Below, piece after piece: positions 17,204 through 25,014 of a DNA stretch of 46,694 nt. The stretch lies in the NCBI RefSeq assembly GCF_018919165.1, contig NZ_JAHLQM010000022.1, positions 1-46,694 on the forward strand, given 5' to 3'. The notes beneath the pieces were generated by a model. It was not told the origin of the DNA. It saw only the letters and a program-made list of their open reading frames with translations, and searched no databases. The DNA is from Amphibacillus sp. MSJ-3 (GTDB lineage Bacteria; Bacillota; Bacilli; Bacillales; Amphibacillaceae). Position 1 is the first letter of the stretch; each line of letters begins with the position of its first letter. A program made the position numbers and the translations under genes.

Positions 17204-18172
17204 TTAATAGATTCCATCTTCTCCAATTTTCTTAGCAAACTTATTCGCTAAAACAACGAGTATAAGTCCAACTAATCCTTTAAACAAACCTACAGCAGTT
17301 GAATAACTCAATTGTCCATTTTGAATCCCAGCTGTATAAACGAAGGTATCAAAGATCTGTGCTACTTCCCTGTTCATTGAGTTCATCAAGAGGAACATAT
17401 GCTCAAATCCCATTTCCAACACACTTCCAATTTTCAAGATAAACAATGTCACAATAGTTGGCCGAATACAAGGTAATGTAACGTGCCACATTTTACGAAG
17501 TTTTCCGGCACCATCCATTTCGGCCGCTTCATAAAGTTGGACATCTACATTAGTGATTGCCGCAAGATAAACAATCGTTCCCCAACCTGCACCTTTCCAC
17601 ATCTCTTGGAAGATATACATTGGGCGCAACCACGAAGTACTTGTTAAAAAGGAAATTTTCTGTCCACCAAGATTTTCAATAATATTGTTGATGACTCCAC
17701 CTTCTGTTGTTAGAAGGACGTAGAAAATAGAAACAACGATAACCCAAGACATGAAGTGCGGTAAATAAATAATTGTTTGAACACTTTTCTTAAACTTTTC
17801 ACTTCTTAACTCATTGATCATTAATGATAAAATGATCGGTAAAGGAAAAGCGAACACAATATCCATCCCAAATATGACTAGGGTGTTTTTCATCAGCATC
17901 CAAAAAGTATCTTCCGAAAACAAACGAACAAAGTGCTTCATTCCTACAAAGGGGCTATCTAAAATCCCTAAGAAGGGTTGATAATCTTGAAAAGCAATAA
18001 TTAACCCACCCATAGGTATGTATTTAAAAATGATAAAATACAATAACCCAGGTAGCAACATGATATACAATGCTCTATTCGTTCTTATTTTTGCCCACTT
18101 TTTCTTTCTTTCTTTAACCTTTGCCTCACGCTTATTTAAATTTATAAGAGGCTTTTTTTTGACTATCTCCAT
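17204..18172 (-). CDS. ABC transporter permease, LplB/YteP type (CUT1)
   Basis: A 322-residue binding-protein-dependent permease. A lysine-rich cytoplasmic N-terminus (about 1-35) precedes six predicted membrane segments. LLPGLLYFIIFKYIPMGG opens the first segment, and the coupling loop YEAAEMDGAGKLRKMWHVTLP contains the EAA motif that contacts the ATPase. LplB/YteP proteins pair with YtcP/LplC permeases and YtcQ-type lipoproteins to import large oligosaccharides. It leads the minus-strand pectin operon from the shared control region at 18173-18452; its partner permease is divergent. No ATPase is encoded in the cluster, as usual for systems using a shared MsmX-type ATPase. Confidence 0.92.
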   Translation of the reverse strand: MEIVKKKPLINLNKREAKVKERKKKWAKIRTNRALYIMLLPGLLYFIIFKYIPMGGLIIAFQDYQPFLGILDSPFVGMKHFVRLFSEDTFWMLMKNTLVIFGMDIVFAFPLPIILSLMINELRSEKFKKSVQTIIYLPHFMSWVIVVSIFYVLLTTEGGVINNIIENLGGQKISFLTSTSWLRPMYIFQEMWKGAGWGTIVYLAAITNVDVQLYEAAEMDGAGKLRKMWHVTLPCIRPTIVTLFILKIGSVLEMGFEHMFLLMNSMNREVAQIFDTFVYTAGIQNGQLSYSTAVGLFKGLVGLILVVLANKFAKKIGEDGIY

Positions 18173-18217
18173 AATAGGCTTTTCCCTCCATTTCGTGACC
18201 TTCCCGAGAATAACTTT

Positions 18218-18233
18218 ATGATAACGCGATCAT
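18218..18233 (-). promoter_or_regulatory. Second cre-like site in the minus-strand leader
   Basis: ATGATAACGCGATCAT fits the cre consensus WTGNNARCGNWWWCAW except for one G at a W position. It lies 45 bp upstream of the LplB-type start codon. Confidence 0.35.
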
Positions 18234-18236
18234 GGA

Positions 18237-18254
18237 ATTACGTATATAATCATT
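18237..18254 (-). promoter_or_regulatory. 18-bp inverted element, copy 1 (faces the minus operon)
   Basis: On the minus strand this reads AATGATTATATACGTAAT, identical to the plus-strand sequence at 18380-18397. It contains an extended -10-like TGATTATAT/TATATA. It may be the core promoter of the minus operon, a regulator half-site, or both. Confidence 0.6.
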
Positions 18255-18262
18255 TCTTATCA

Positions 18263-18278
18263 TTGTAAGCGGATACAT
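18263..18278. promoter_or_regulatory. cre site (CcpA) in the divergent control region
   Basis: TTGTAAGCGGATACAT matches every position of WTGNNARCGNWWWCAW. It sits just upstream of the minus-operon element copy 1 and between the two divergent transporter operons, a logical place for carbon catabolite repression. Confidence 0.75.
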
Positions 18279-18318
18279 ATATTTTCCGACTTTATTTGTG
18301 AATATTTACACAAAAAAG

Positions 18319-18338
18319 TGACGTTAGCGCTTACGTCA
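18319..18338. promoter_or_regulatory. LacI-type operator between the divergent permease operons
   Basis: TGACGTTAGCGCTTACGTCA is a near-perfect 20-bp palindrome with only one mispaired position per side. Its AGCGCT core equals that of the palindrome in the LacI-type gene's own promoter (4327-4336), so the same regulator may act here. Confidence 0.65.
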
Positions 18339-18379
18339 TGCGTCATTTCAGCGTTTTGTCCTTTATTGTCATATGAAAT

Positions 18380-18397
18380 AATGATTATATACGTAAT
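18380..18397 (+). promoter_or_regulatory. 18-bp inverted element, copy 2 (faces the plus permease)
   Basis: AATGATTATATACGTAAT, the exact inverted counterpart of 18237-18254. It lies 55 bp before the start of the LplC-type permease and includes the likely -10 TATATA. Confidence 0.6.
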
Positions 18398-18452
18398 GGA
18401 AATCTCGTGATAAGTTAGATTTATTAAAGAACTATCAACAGGAGGTTAATCT

Positions 18453-19355
18453 ATGCAATCTGTTTTAATGAAAAAATCAAAAAACAAAGTTAATATTCCT
18501 ATGAGCGAAAAAGTTGGACAGATTTTAATTGTTTTGTTCTTACTAATTTTTACTTTGCTCTGTTTGCTACCCTTTCTAAATGTATTAGGAAGCTCCTTTG
18601 CAACATCAGGAGAAATTGCAACTAGACCTTTTATTATCATTCCAAGAACTTTTACGCTAAATGCTTACCGCTATATACTGTCAACACCAACTATTTTTAA
18701 AAGTATAGGTGTTTCCCTATTTGTTACGGTTGTTGGTACATTTGTAAGTATGGTACTCACATCATTTATGGCGTATGCTTTATCACGTAAATATTTACAT
18801 GGGCGTTCATTTTTTAATTTCCTTATTGTCTTTACCATGTTGTTTAGCGGTGGGATGATCCCAACTTTCCTAGTTGTAAATAATCTAGGGTTGATCGATT
18901 CAATCTGGTCACTCATTCTCCCATCTGCGGTCAGCGCCTATAATTTGATTATTATGCGTAACTTCTTTCAAGGAATTCCTAATAGTTTAGAAGAGTCGGC
19001 TAAAATGGATGGTTGTACACATTGGGGTGTATTCTTCCGTATCATTTTACCATTATCACTACCTTCTATCGCTACGATCTCATTATTTTATGCGGTTAAT
19101 TACTGGAATACGTATCAATCTGCCATTTTGTATATCAATAATCCAGATAAGTGGCCAATCCAAGTATTACTACGTCAAATCGTTATCGTTTCAAGTGGAA
19201 TGAACGCTGATGCTTCTAGTGTCGATATTGTTCCACCAGCTCAATCAATCAAAATGGCTGTTATCGTTGTCGCAACTCTACCAATGTTAATCGTTTATCC
19301 ATTTGCACAAAAATACTTTGTTAAAGGTGCGATGATTGGATCAGTAAAAGGTTAA
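18453..19355 (+). CDS. ABC transporter permease, LplC/YtcP type (CUT1)
   Basis: A 300-residue permease with six predicted membrane segments. GSSFATSGEIATRPFIIIP in the first outer loop, FTMLFSGGMIPTFLVVNNLGL and LEESAKMDGCTHWGVFFRIILPLSLP (EAA coupling loop) are characteristic of YtcP/LplC. AGGAGG lies seven bases before ATG 18453. It is the expected second half of the channel with the LplB-type permease, although the two genes are divergent rather than adjacent on one strand. It is a single-gene transcript ending at the terminator at 19383. Confidence 0.93.
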   Translation: MQSVLMKKSKNKVNIPMSEKVGQILIVLFLLIFTLLCLLPFLNVLGSSFATSGEIATRPFIIIPRTFTLNAYRYILSTPTIFKSIGVSLFVTVVGTFVSMVLTSFMAYALSRKYLHGRSFFNFLIVFTMLFSGGMIPTFLVVNNLGLIDSIWSLILPSAVSAYNLIIMRNFFQGIPNSLEESAKMDGCTHWGVFFRIILPLSLPSIATISLFYAVNYWNTYQSAILYINNPDKWPIQVLLRQIVIVSSGMNADASSVDIVPPAQSIKMAVIVVATLPMLIVYPFAQKYFVKGAMIGSVKG

Positions 19356-19382
19356 GAAGATTCGTTTATATTTCAACAGACT

Positions 19383-19422
19383 AAAGCCACCGTATCTTAC
19401 GATCAGGATACGATGGCTTTTT
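19383..19422 (+). terminator. Terminator after the LplC-type permease
   Basis: AAAGCCACCGTATC (19383-19396) pairs with GATACGATGGCTTT (19407-19420), one mismatch, followed by TTAA. It also lies downstream of the convergent regulator gene. Confidence 0.85.
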
Positions 19423-19667
19423 AAAATGCTTTTTTTAAATGGGATGCTTCCGGGGATGAATCCTGTACGAATTCCTCCCCTACTACCTTCTAAGACTTAG
19501 AGCAACCATTTTCATACCGTTTTATTAGTTACTTGAAGTAAACGTTGGCAGACAACAATCCAAGCATGATCATTTTCTCACATTCCACATAACAATGCTA
19601 GAATCACCGGTTATTTACCTGATCTAGTTATCAAATGCTAGGTCATGTCTGCTCTGACACTTTTCCA
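19423..19667. other. Intergenic stretch, nothing recognised
   Basis: Between the terminator and the 3' end of the AraC-type regulator gene I see no convincing reading frame, RNA or repeat. Confidence 0.6.
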
Positions 19668-21893
19668 CTATCTCTTATTTTGCTTACGGTACTCACCTGG
19701 AGTAAGTCCTTCTTTTTTCTTAAAAAAACGAATGAAATTCTGCGGGTTATTATATTGTAACCGCTCAGATATTTCCTTAATCGTCATTTTCGTCTGAATA
19801 AGCCACTCTTTTGCAATCATTAATCGATAGTTTTGTAAATAATCCGCAAAATTCAAACCCATCTCTTTTTTAAAAACACTACTTAAATAGTTAGAATTAT
19901 AATGCAACTGATCAGCAATACTCTCCAAGGAAATATCTTGATCATATTGTTTGTGTACCAGTACGGTCACTTTATCTGATAAATTTTTCATTTCTCGATC
20001 AGTTACATTTTGGATCGTTTCCACGATTGGTATAATTAAACCATGTAATAACAACTCTTTAATTTCAAACAGGTTATCTTTATTTAAGACTTCTAAATAA
20101 AGATTCTGACTGTTCTGCAACACATCATAGTCTGCTCCCAGAAGTTGCCCCAGCTGGATGATGCTATTCATCAAGCGCAAAATCGCATTTCTTATCGTCA
20201 GTGGATTATGATTCTCTTTAACAATTAGATCAAACACCTTAGTAAAGTGTGATTGAACGATGCTTACTTCTTCGCTACGCATGGCATCCAAGAGTTCTTG
20301 TTCTGCTTCCTTCGGATATTTGATCACAGATTTCTCATCGAGTTGTGAAACAATTTCATCGAAAAAGATCATTGACTCTTGCCCTAAATTGATCCTAAAG
20401 TGCAATGCCTCTTTGGCATTATCTACAGCTAATTTGCTATTTGTTAAATCAGAATATATATCAGAGATTCCAAAACTAATTTTGATTTTAAGATACTGGC
20501 GCGCTGCTGATTGGATGCTTTCACAATAGGTAATAATCTGTTTCCGATTCATTGCCGATGTTAAGCGTAAAATAGTTGCCTGTGTATTTTGATTCAAAAC
20601 AATGGGGCGGAACCGGTGTTTCTCGGGAATTAACTCTGAAACTAGGTTTTCAATGGCTAGCAAAAAGATATCTATCGTTGATTGTTCTCTGCCGCCAAGA
20701 TCATCGATTTGAATTGTCATCACAACGAATCGCTCATCATCAGCAATTTGATAATCGAACTGAGCAAGTTTTTCAGCTAATTCATCTGTTGAAACCCGAC
20801 CACGAAATAAATTTAATTGAAATAGATTTTCCAGTTCGGGTTTTTGGTGATTTAATTTTAATGACAAATCTGTATTTTCTTCAACAATCGTATCAATCCC
20901 CAACAGAATTTGGTCAATTTCAGCTTTACGTCCAACAGCTGAGGGATCGACAGCTAATAAATCTCTAATTTTCTTCATGGGTTGTGATGCTGTATTAGAA
21001 ACTATGTAAGTAATCGTTATAAATAATATTAAAAGCAGTGCAATAATTAGAACCAGCCCTATTTCCAAATCTAAAACAGAAGAACGAACTTTATCCTCGG
21101 AAAGACGTGAAATATAGATCCACTGATTATAATCTGATTGGGAATAGATATAAATATCACCATTTTCCGCTTTGACAAAGCCCTCCTTGTCATCTGCAGT
21201 CATTATTGTCTTCTTTAGGTCGTTATCTAATTTCTCTCCATTATTTGTGTATAATATTTGGTCATCTTGATTAAAAATCATGTAGAAGTTATCATCAGAA
21301 TCTTGGACTAACCGATCGATAGAACGCTTACTAATATTGGCAACACCTATTGCAGACCGTTCCCTACTAAATGTCGGTAAAAGCATTAACATCTTCATCT
21401 CATTTTGCTCAGGTGTCCAAGTTAAGTAACGATTGGACTTTTCAATAGTTGAGTAAAGTTCATCGATTTCATCATCAGATAATTGGTTTAATGATCCGTT
21501 GTTGATCTCCCACCCCTGTGAAAGACTGATTAATTGATAGGTAGCATTATTAACTCCCATCACACCAAAGTATGCTAATTCAGAGCTCACCTCTCTCACT
21601 TCCATAAAATTACGGTGATCCAAAGGTTGGTTGATCAGTTCTTTAAAGCTGTTCGTATTACTATAATTCGTAAATAAAAATTCAATTGTTTGGATTTTCT
21701 GCTCCAAGTTCCCCTTTACTTGATTGACATAAATCTGTCGATCAACAATTAGATTACTTTGGATCTTCTGATAGGTTTCATTATAAGTATAGAAGCCAAA
21801 CCCAGTAATTAAAGCGGTTCCAATTACAGCAATCGGAATAAAAATGCTGTAAAAGAAACTGGAACGTTTAAATATGCCTCTTAATCGGCGCAA
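19668..21893 (-). CDS. AraC-family regulator with extracellular sensor (YesS/YtdP type)
   Basis: A 741-residue membrane-bound regulator. Membrane segment at about 13-33, an extracellular Cache-like sensor of about 240 residues, a second segment at about 277-300, then a short signalling stretch, a central regulatory region and a C-terminal AraC DNA-binding domain (about 640-741) with two HTHs: DISLESIADQLHYNSNYLSS and TIKEISERLQYNNPQNFIRF. YesS and YtdP relatives sense sugar-related signals and activate neighbouring pectin and rhamnogalacturonan genes, often with a YtcQ-type lipoprotein nearby. The start is TTG (21893) with GGGAGG about eight bases upstream. It most likely activates the divergent transporter operons; the inverted 18-bp elements are candidate sites. 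Confidence 0.9.
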   Translation of the reverse strand: MRRLRGIFKRSSFFYSIFIPIAVIGTALITGFGFYTYNETYQKIQSNLIVDRQIYVNQVKGNLEQKIQTIEFLFTNYSNTNSFKELINQPLDHRNFMEVREVSSELAYFGVMGVNNATYQLISLSQGWEINNGSLNQLSDDEIDELYSTIEKSNRYLTWTPEQNEMKMLMLLPTFSRERSAIGVANISKRSIDRLVQDSDDNFYMIFNQDDQILYTNNGEKLDNDLKKTIMTADDKEGFVKAENGDIYIYSQSDYNQWIYISRLSEDKVRSSVLDLEIGLVLIIALLLILFITITYIVSNTASQPMKKIRDLLAVDPSAVGRKAEIDQILLGIDTIVEENTDLSLKLNHQKPELENLFQLNLFRGRVSTDELAEKLAQFDYQIADDERFVVMTIQIDDLGGREQSTIDIFLLAIENLVSELIPEKHRFRPIVLNQNTQATILRLTSAMNRKQIITYCESIQSAARQYLKIKISFGISDIYSDLTNSKLAVDNAKEALHFRINLGQESMIFFDEIVSQLDEKSVIKYPKEAEQELLDAMRSEEVSIVQSHFTKVFDLIVKENHNPLTIRNAILRLMNSIIQLGQLLGADYDVLQNSQNLYLEVLNKDNLFEIKELLLHGLIIPIVETIQNVTDREMKNLSDKVTVLVHKQYDQDISLESIADQLHYNSNYLSSVFKKEMGLNFADYLQNYRLMIAKEWLIQTKMTIKEISERLQYNNPQNFIRFFKKKEGLTPGEYRKQNKR

Positions 21894-22045
21894 TTCTATT
21901 TCCTCCCAAGTCTTAATCTAAAATAGCTATTGACTGTTCAAATCTATTTTAGCATAAAAAATTGTAAACGTTGCTTTTATTACAAAAAATTTTAACGTGT
22001 GCATTTTTTAAACCTTTTTCTTTTAAAAATGCACCGATGGTTTAA

Positions 22046-22297
22046 ATAGGATCATCAACTCTATATTTACCGCAGACTTCCTGGCTTTATGACTCCATTT
22101 TCTATAAGTCAATGAAACCGGCGGATTATAATAAAGAAGCAATCGTTAATAAAACGGCTGATTCATTCATTTATCAAATCTCCGCTTCATATAATGAGTG
22201 AAGTGTTAAGAATGGGGGAACGACAAGAATAAGGAAATTTAATCTTCAAATAGAATCTTTCAAAGAACTTGGCTTTAAACATGTAGATTTAACTTAG
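22046..22297 (+). pseudogene. Protein-like remnant with one internal stop, unrecognised
   Basis: One frame runs 84 codons with protein-like composition (TSWLYDSIFYKSMKPADYN, then NLQIESFKELGFKHVDLT) and is broken only by TGA at 22199-22201 before ending in TAG. No ribosome binding site or start fits the open part. It could be the 3' part of a decayed gene; I do not recognise the family, and chance remains possible at this length. The rest of 21894-22438 holds only the flanking promoters. Confidence 0.35.
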
Positions 22298-22384
22298 AAT
22301 ATTAGCCTTTTTTGTCACTTCATCTCATTTCGAAGAAAAAGCCGACAAAAATTTTAATATTTCGACACTTTAGCTGCATTAATT

Positions 22385-22393
22385 TGCTATTAT
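22385..22393 (+). promoter_or_regulatory. Extended -10 promoter element for yuaF-floT
   Basis: TGCTATTAT is an extended -10 (TGN then TATTAT) about 45 bp upstream of yuaF. The -35 is weak. B. subtilis yuaF-floT is controlled by sigma-W (TGAAAC/CGTA type), and I did not find such a pair here. Confidence 0.4.
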
Positions 22394-22438
22394 TAAAGAG
22401 AAGGCTAAATAACAAGTTGATGGGGGGAAGCTTTTAAA

Positions 22439-22957
22439 TTGGATATTCAAACGATTTATTTGTACGGATTAATTATCGGTGGTGTCATGACATTACTTTA
22501 TATGTTATTTGGTGATGTTTTTGAAGGTATTAGCGAGATCACACCTGGTTGTTTCCTAAACCCAACTGTTATCTTAAGCTTTATTGCTGTATTAAGCGGT
22601 GCAGGATATATTATGGAATTAAGAGGATCGCTAAATAGCGCATCAATTCTTGTCTTAGCTACCCTAATTTCTTTAGTCATTGTTAGTATTATTCATTTTT
22701 TCATTCTCGTTCCACTAGCTAAATCGGAACAAAGCACTGCGATTAGTAGAGTCGATTACATTGGCAAGAAAGGTGAGGTCATCATCACAATTCCAGCTCA
22801 CGGAATTGGTGAAGTATTAATCAAATCGGGATTTGGCTCAACAGGAAACATCGCTAAATGCGTCTCAAACACTGGAATTCCTCAAGGAACTTTAATTTCA
22901 GTGATTGAAATAGATCAAGATGGGGTTCTCATTGTCGAGCCTATCTTAAAAAAATAA
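22439..22957 (+). CDS. yuaF: NfeD-family membrane protein YuaF
   Basis: A 172-residue NfeD-like protein with three membrane segments (about 5-24, 42-62, 70-93) followed by a soluble OB-fold domain (about 105-172: GKKGEVIITIPAHGIGEVLIK, GTLISVIEIDQDGVLIVEP). The start is TTG (22439), preceded by GGGGGAAG at suitable distance. YuaF works with the flotillin encoded 18 bases downstream in organising fluid membrane domains. Gene pair and domain layout match B. subtilis yuaF-floT. Confidence 0.9.
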   Translation: MDIQTIYLYGLIIGGVMTLLYMLFGDVFEGISEITPGCFLNPTVILSFIAVLSGAGYIMELRGSLNSASILVLATLISLVIVSIIHFFILVPLAKSEQSTAISRVDYIGKKGEVIITIPAHGIGEVLIKSGFGSTGNIAKCVSNTGIPQGTLISVIEIDQDGVLIVEPILKK

Positions 22958-22975
22958 TGATTTAGGAGGGGAAAC

Positions 22976-24514
22976 ATGGATTACGGAATTGAATTTGTTA
23001 TTGGTAGTGTCGTTTTAGCAATCATTATCTTAGCTATCCTTGTTTATGTAGCAAAGTACAAAACCGTTGGACCTGATGAAGCACTTATTGTTACTGGTAA
23101 CTTTTTGGGCAAGGGGACAAATGTAGTAGAGTCAGAAGACGGTAAAAAGATTAAAATTATTCGTGGTGGAGGTACTTTTGTCGTTCCAGTCTTTCAACAA
23201 GCGGAACCACTAAGTTTACTTAACCACAAGCTAGAAGTTGGGACAACCGATACATACACAAAACAAGGGGTCCCTGTTACAGTTAATGGTGTATCAATTA
23301 TTAAAGTAGGCTCAACGATAGAGGATGTATCTACCGCAGCTGAACAATATCTCGGGAAAACACGTGAAGAGTTACGAAATGAAGCAAGGGAAGTACTCGA
23401 AGGCCATCTACGTGCCATTCTTTCATCAATGACAGTAGAAGATATTTATAGTAACCGCGAAGAGTTTGCCCAAGGTGTATTCTCTGTTGCACAGAAAGAC
23501 TTAACAAAAATGGGGCTGAAAATTGTCTCTTTTACAATTAAGGAAATTTCCGATAAAAACGGTTATCTAGAGGCATTGGGGCAACCACAAATCTCTACGG
23601 TAAAACGTGATGCTCAAATTGCTAAAGCTGAACGTGAAAAAGAAGCTCGAATTGAAAACGCCCGCGCAGAACAGGAAGCGAAAACAGCAGAATTCCAAAG
23701 AGATGCCGAAATTGCTGAATCGGAAAAAGAAAAAGAATTAAAAATAGCAGAATATCGCAGACAACAGGATAGTGCAAAAGCAGAAGCTGACCAGGCCTAT
23801 CAATTACAAGAAGCCATCGCCAAGCAAAAGGTTACCGAAGAAAGAATTCAAGTTGATATCGTTGAACGTCAAAAGCAAATTGAATTGGAAGAAAAGGAAA
23901 TTGCTCGTCGTGAAAAACAATATGATGCAGAAGTGAAAAAGAAAGCGGATGCTGATCGCTATGCAGTTGAGCAAGCTGCTGAAGCTGAAAAGGCAAGAGA
24001 ATTACGCTCTGCTGAAGCACATCGTTTTAAAATTGAACAAGAGGGTCTCGCCTTAGCCGAAGCTGAAAAAGCAAAAGGATTTGCTGAAGCTGATGTCATT
24101 AGACAACGTGGTCTCGCTGAAGCAGAAGCCAAAGCGAAGATTGCCGAAGCCTTTGAATTATATGGTCAGGCCGCTATGATGGATATGGTGCTTGACATGT
24201 TACCGTCATATGCAAAAGAAGTGGCCACACCACTTAGCAACATCGATAAAATTACTGTTGTGGATACCGGTAGTGGAGATGGGAAAAATGGTGGAGCAGG
24301 TAAAGTATCGGGATATGCCACTGACCTGATGGCAACCATTCAAGAGACACTAAAAGCATCATCAGGCATCGATGTGAAACAACTCCTTGAGAGTTATGCT
24401 GGCAAAGGAAATGTAAGAGAAAGTATTGACCAATTAGCTAAAGAAATCAACACCGAGTCAAAACAAAGTGAACCAGCAGTGGAAGAAGGAAATATAGAAC
24501 CAGAAGAAGATTAA
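22976..24514 (+). CDS. floT: Flotillin FloT
   Basis: A 512-residue flotillin. An N-terminal membrane segment (about 5-26) is followed by the SPFH/Band-7 domain (about 30-215: YKTVGPDEALIVTG, VPVTVNGVSIIKVG, LEGHLRAILSSMTVEDIY) and a long Glu/Ala/Lys-rich coiled-coil (about 215-395) with EAEKAKGFAEAD-type repeats. The C-terminus has a Gly-rich linker, then an acidic tail. Flotillins scaffold functional membrane microdomains and influence sporulation and signalling complexes. AGGAGGGG precedes ATG. It ends at a strong terminator, so yuaF-floT is a two-gene operon; the B. subtilis third gene yuaI is absent. Confidence 0.96.
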   Translation: MDYGIEFVIGSVVLAIIILAILVYVAKYKTVGPDEALIVTGNFLGKGTNVVESEDGKKIKIIRGGGTFVVPVFQQAEPLSLLNHKLEVGTTDTYTKQGVPVTVNGVSIIKVGSTIEDVSTAAEQYLGKTREELRNEAREVLEGHLRAILSSMTVEDIYSNREEFAQGVFSVAQKDLTKMGLKIVSFTIKEISDKNGYLEALGQPQISTVKRDAQIAKAEREKEARIENARAEQEAKTAEFQRDAEIAESEKEKELKIAEYRRQQDSAKAEADQAYQLQEAIAKQKVTEERIQVDIVERQKQIELEEKEIARREKQYDAEVKKKADADRYAVEQAAEAEKARELRSAEAHRFKIEQEGLALAEAEKAKGFAEADVIRQRGLAEAEAKAKIAEAFELYGQAAMMDMVLDMLPSYAKEVATPLSNIDKITVVDTGSGDGKNGGAGKVSGYATDLMATIQETLKASSGIDVKQLLESYAGKGNVRESIDQLAKEINTESKQSEPAVEEGNIEPEED

Positions 24515-24547
24515 TCATTGGGGAAACCCTATCCTATATTAATGAAT

Positions 24548-24597
24548 AAACCGTATGAAATCAGATTTTAAAACCTTTATTTCATACGGTTTTATTT
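24548..24597 (+). terminator. Terminator after floT
   Basis: AAACCGTATGAAAT (24548-24561) pairs perfectly with ATTTCATACGGTTT (24579-24592), followed by TATTTTT. Confidence 0.92.
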
Positions 24598-24599
24598 TT

Positions 24600-24958
24600 A
24601 CATTTATGACCAAGATTAATTAGTTTTTAACTGATATTCTAATCTCTTTTTAATCCATTATTAAATCAGCAGCAATATTAGGTCAAGACGGTAGATTTCA
24701 CTGATACTCTATTTCTATGTGCTTAATAGATTATATGATAAACCCATGATTGACTAGGGATTTTCCGACCTAGGCATATTTTGTCGTGGATAACGGCGAT
24801 TTACCATTATAAAAAGGCTGAGACAAAACAAGTCTTACTAAGTAAATAGAACCATTTTTACTGTTGTGATCTTTTCGATTCTTTGAAGTCTTAGAGTTAT
24901 GGTATGTGTTGCATCATCAAGGTCAGTTTTGCCTGATCTTATCATCGTTTATAATAAG
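24600..24958. other. Intergenic stretch without a recognised gene
   Basis: No convincing frame. A fragment AAAAAGGCTGAGACAAAACA (about 24812-24831) resembles sequence found at ends of insertion elements in Firmicutes, but no transposase or matching partner end is visible, so no element is called. Confidence 0.5.
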
Positions 24959-24992
24959 AAAGGTGCTTATCTTCAATGTGATAAGCACCTTT
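24959..24992 (-). terminator. Terminator after the YusW-like gene
   Basis: AAAGGTGCTTATC (24959-24971) and GATAAGCACCTTT (24980-24992) form a perfect 13-bp stem with an 8-base loop just behind the minus-strand stop. On the minus strand it is followed by TTCTTATT. Confidence 0.85.
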
Positions 24993-25014
24993 CCCATTCT
25001 TCATTTATTTAAGA

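Noticed and set aside
22320-22440. Sigma-W promoter for yuaF-floT expected from B. subtilis
   Set aside because: No TGAAAC with CGTA at 16-17 bp was found; only an extended -10 is visible.
24812-24835. Possible insertion-sequence end (GGCTGAGACAAAAC)
   Set aside because: No partner end, target duplication or transposase nearby.
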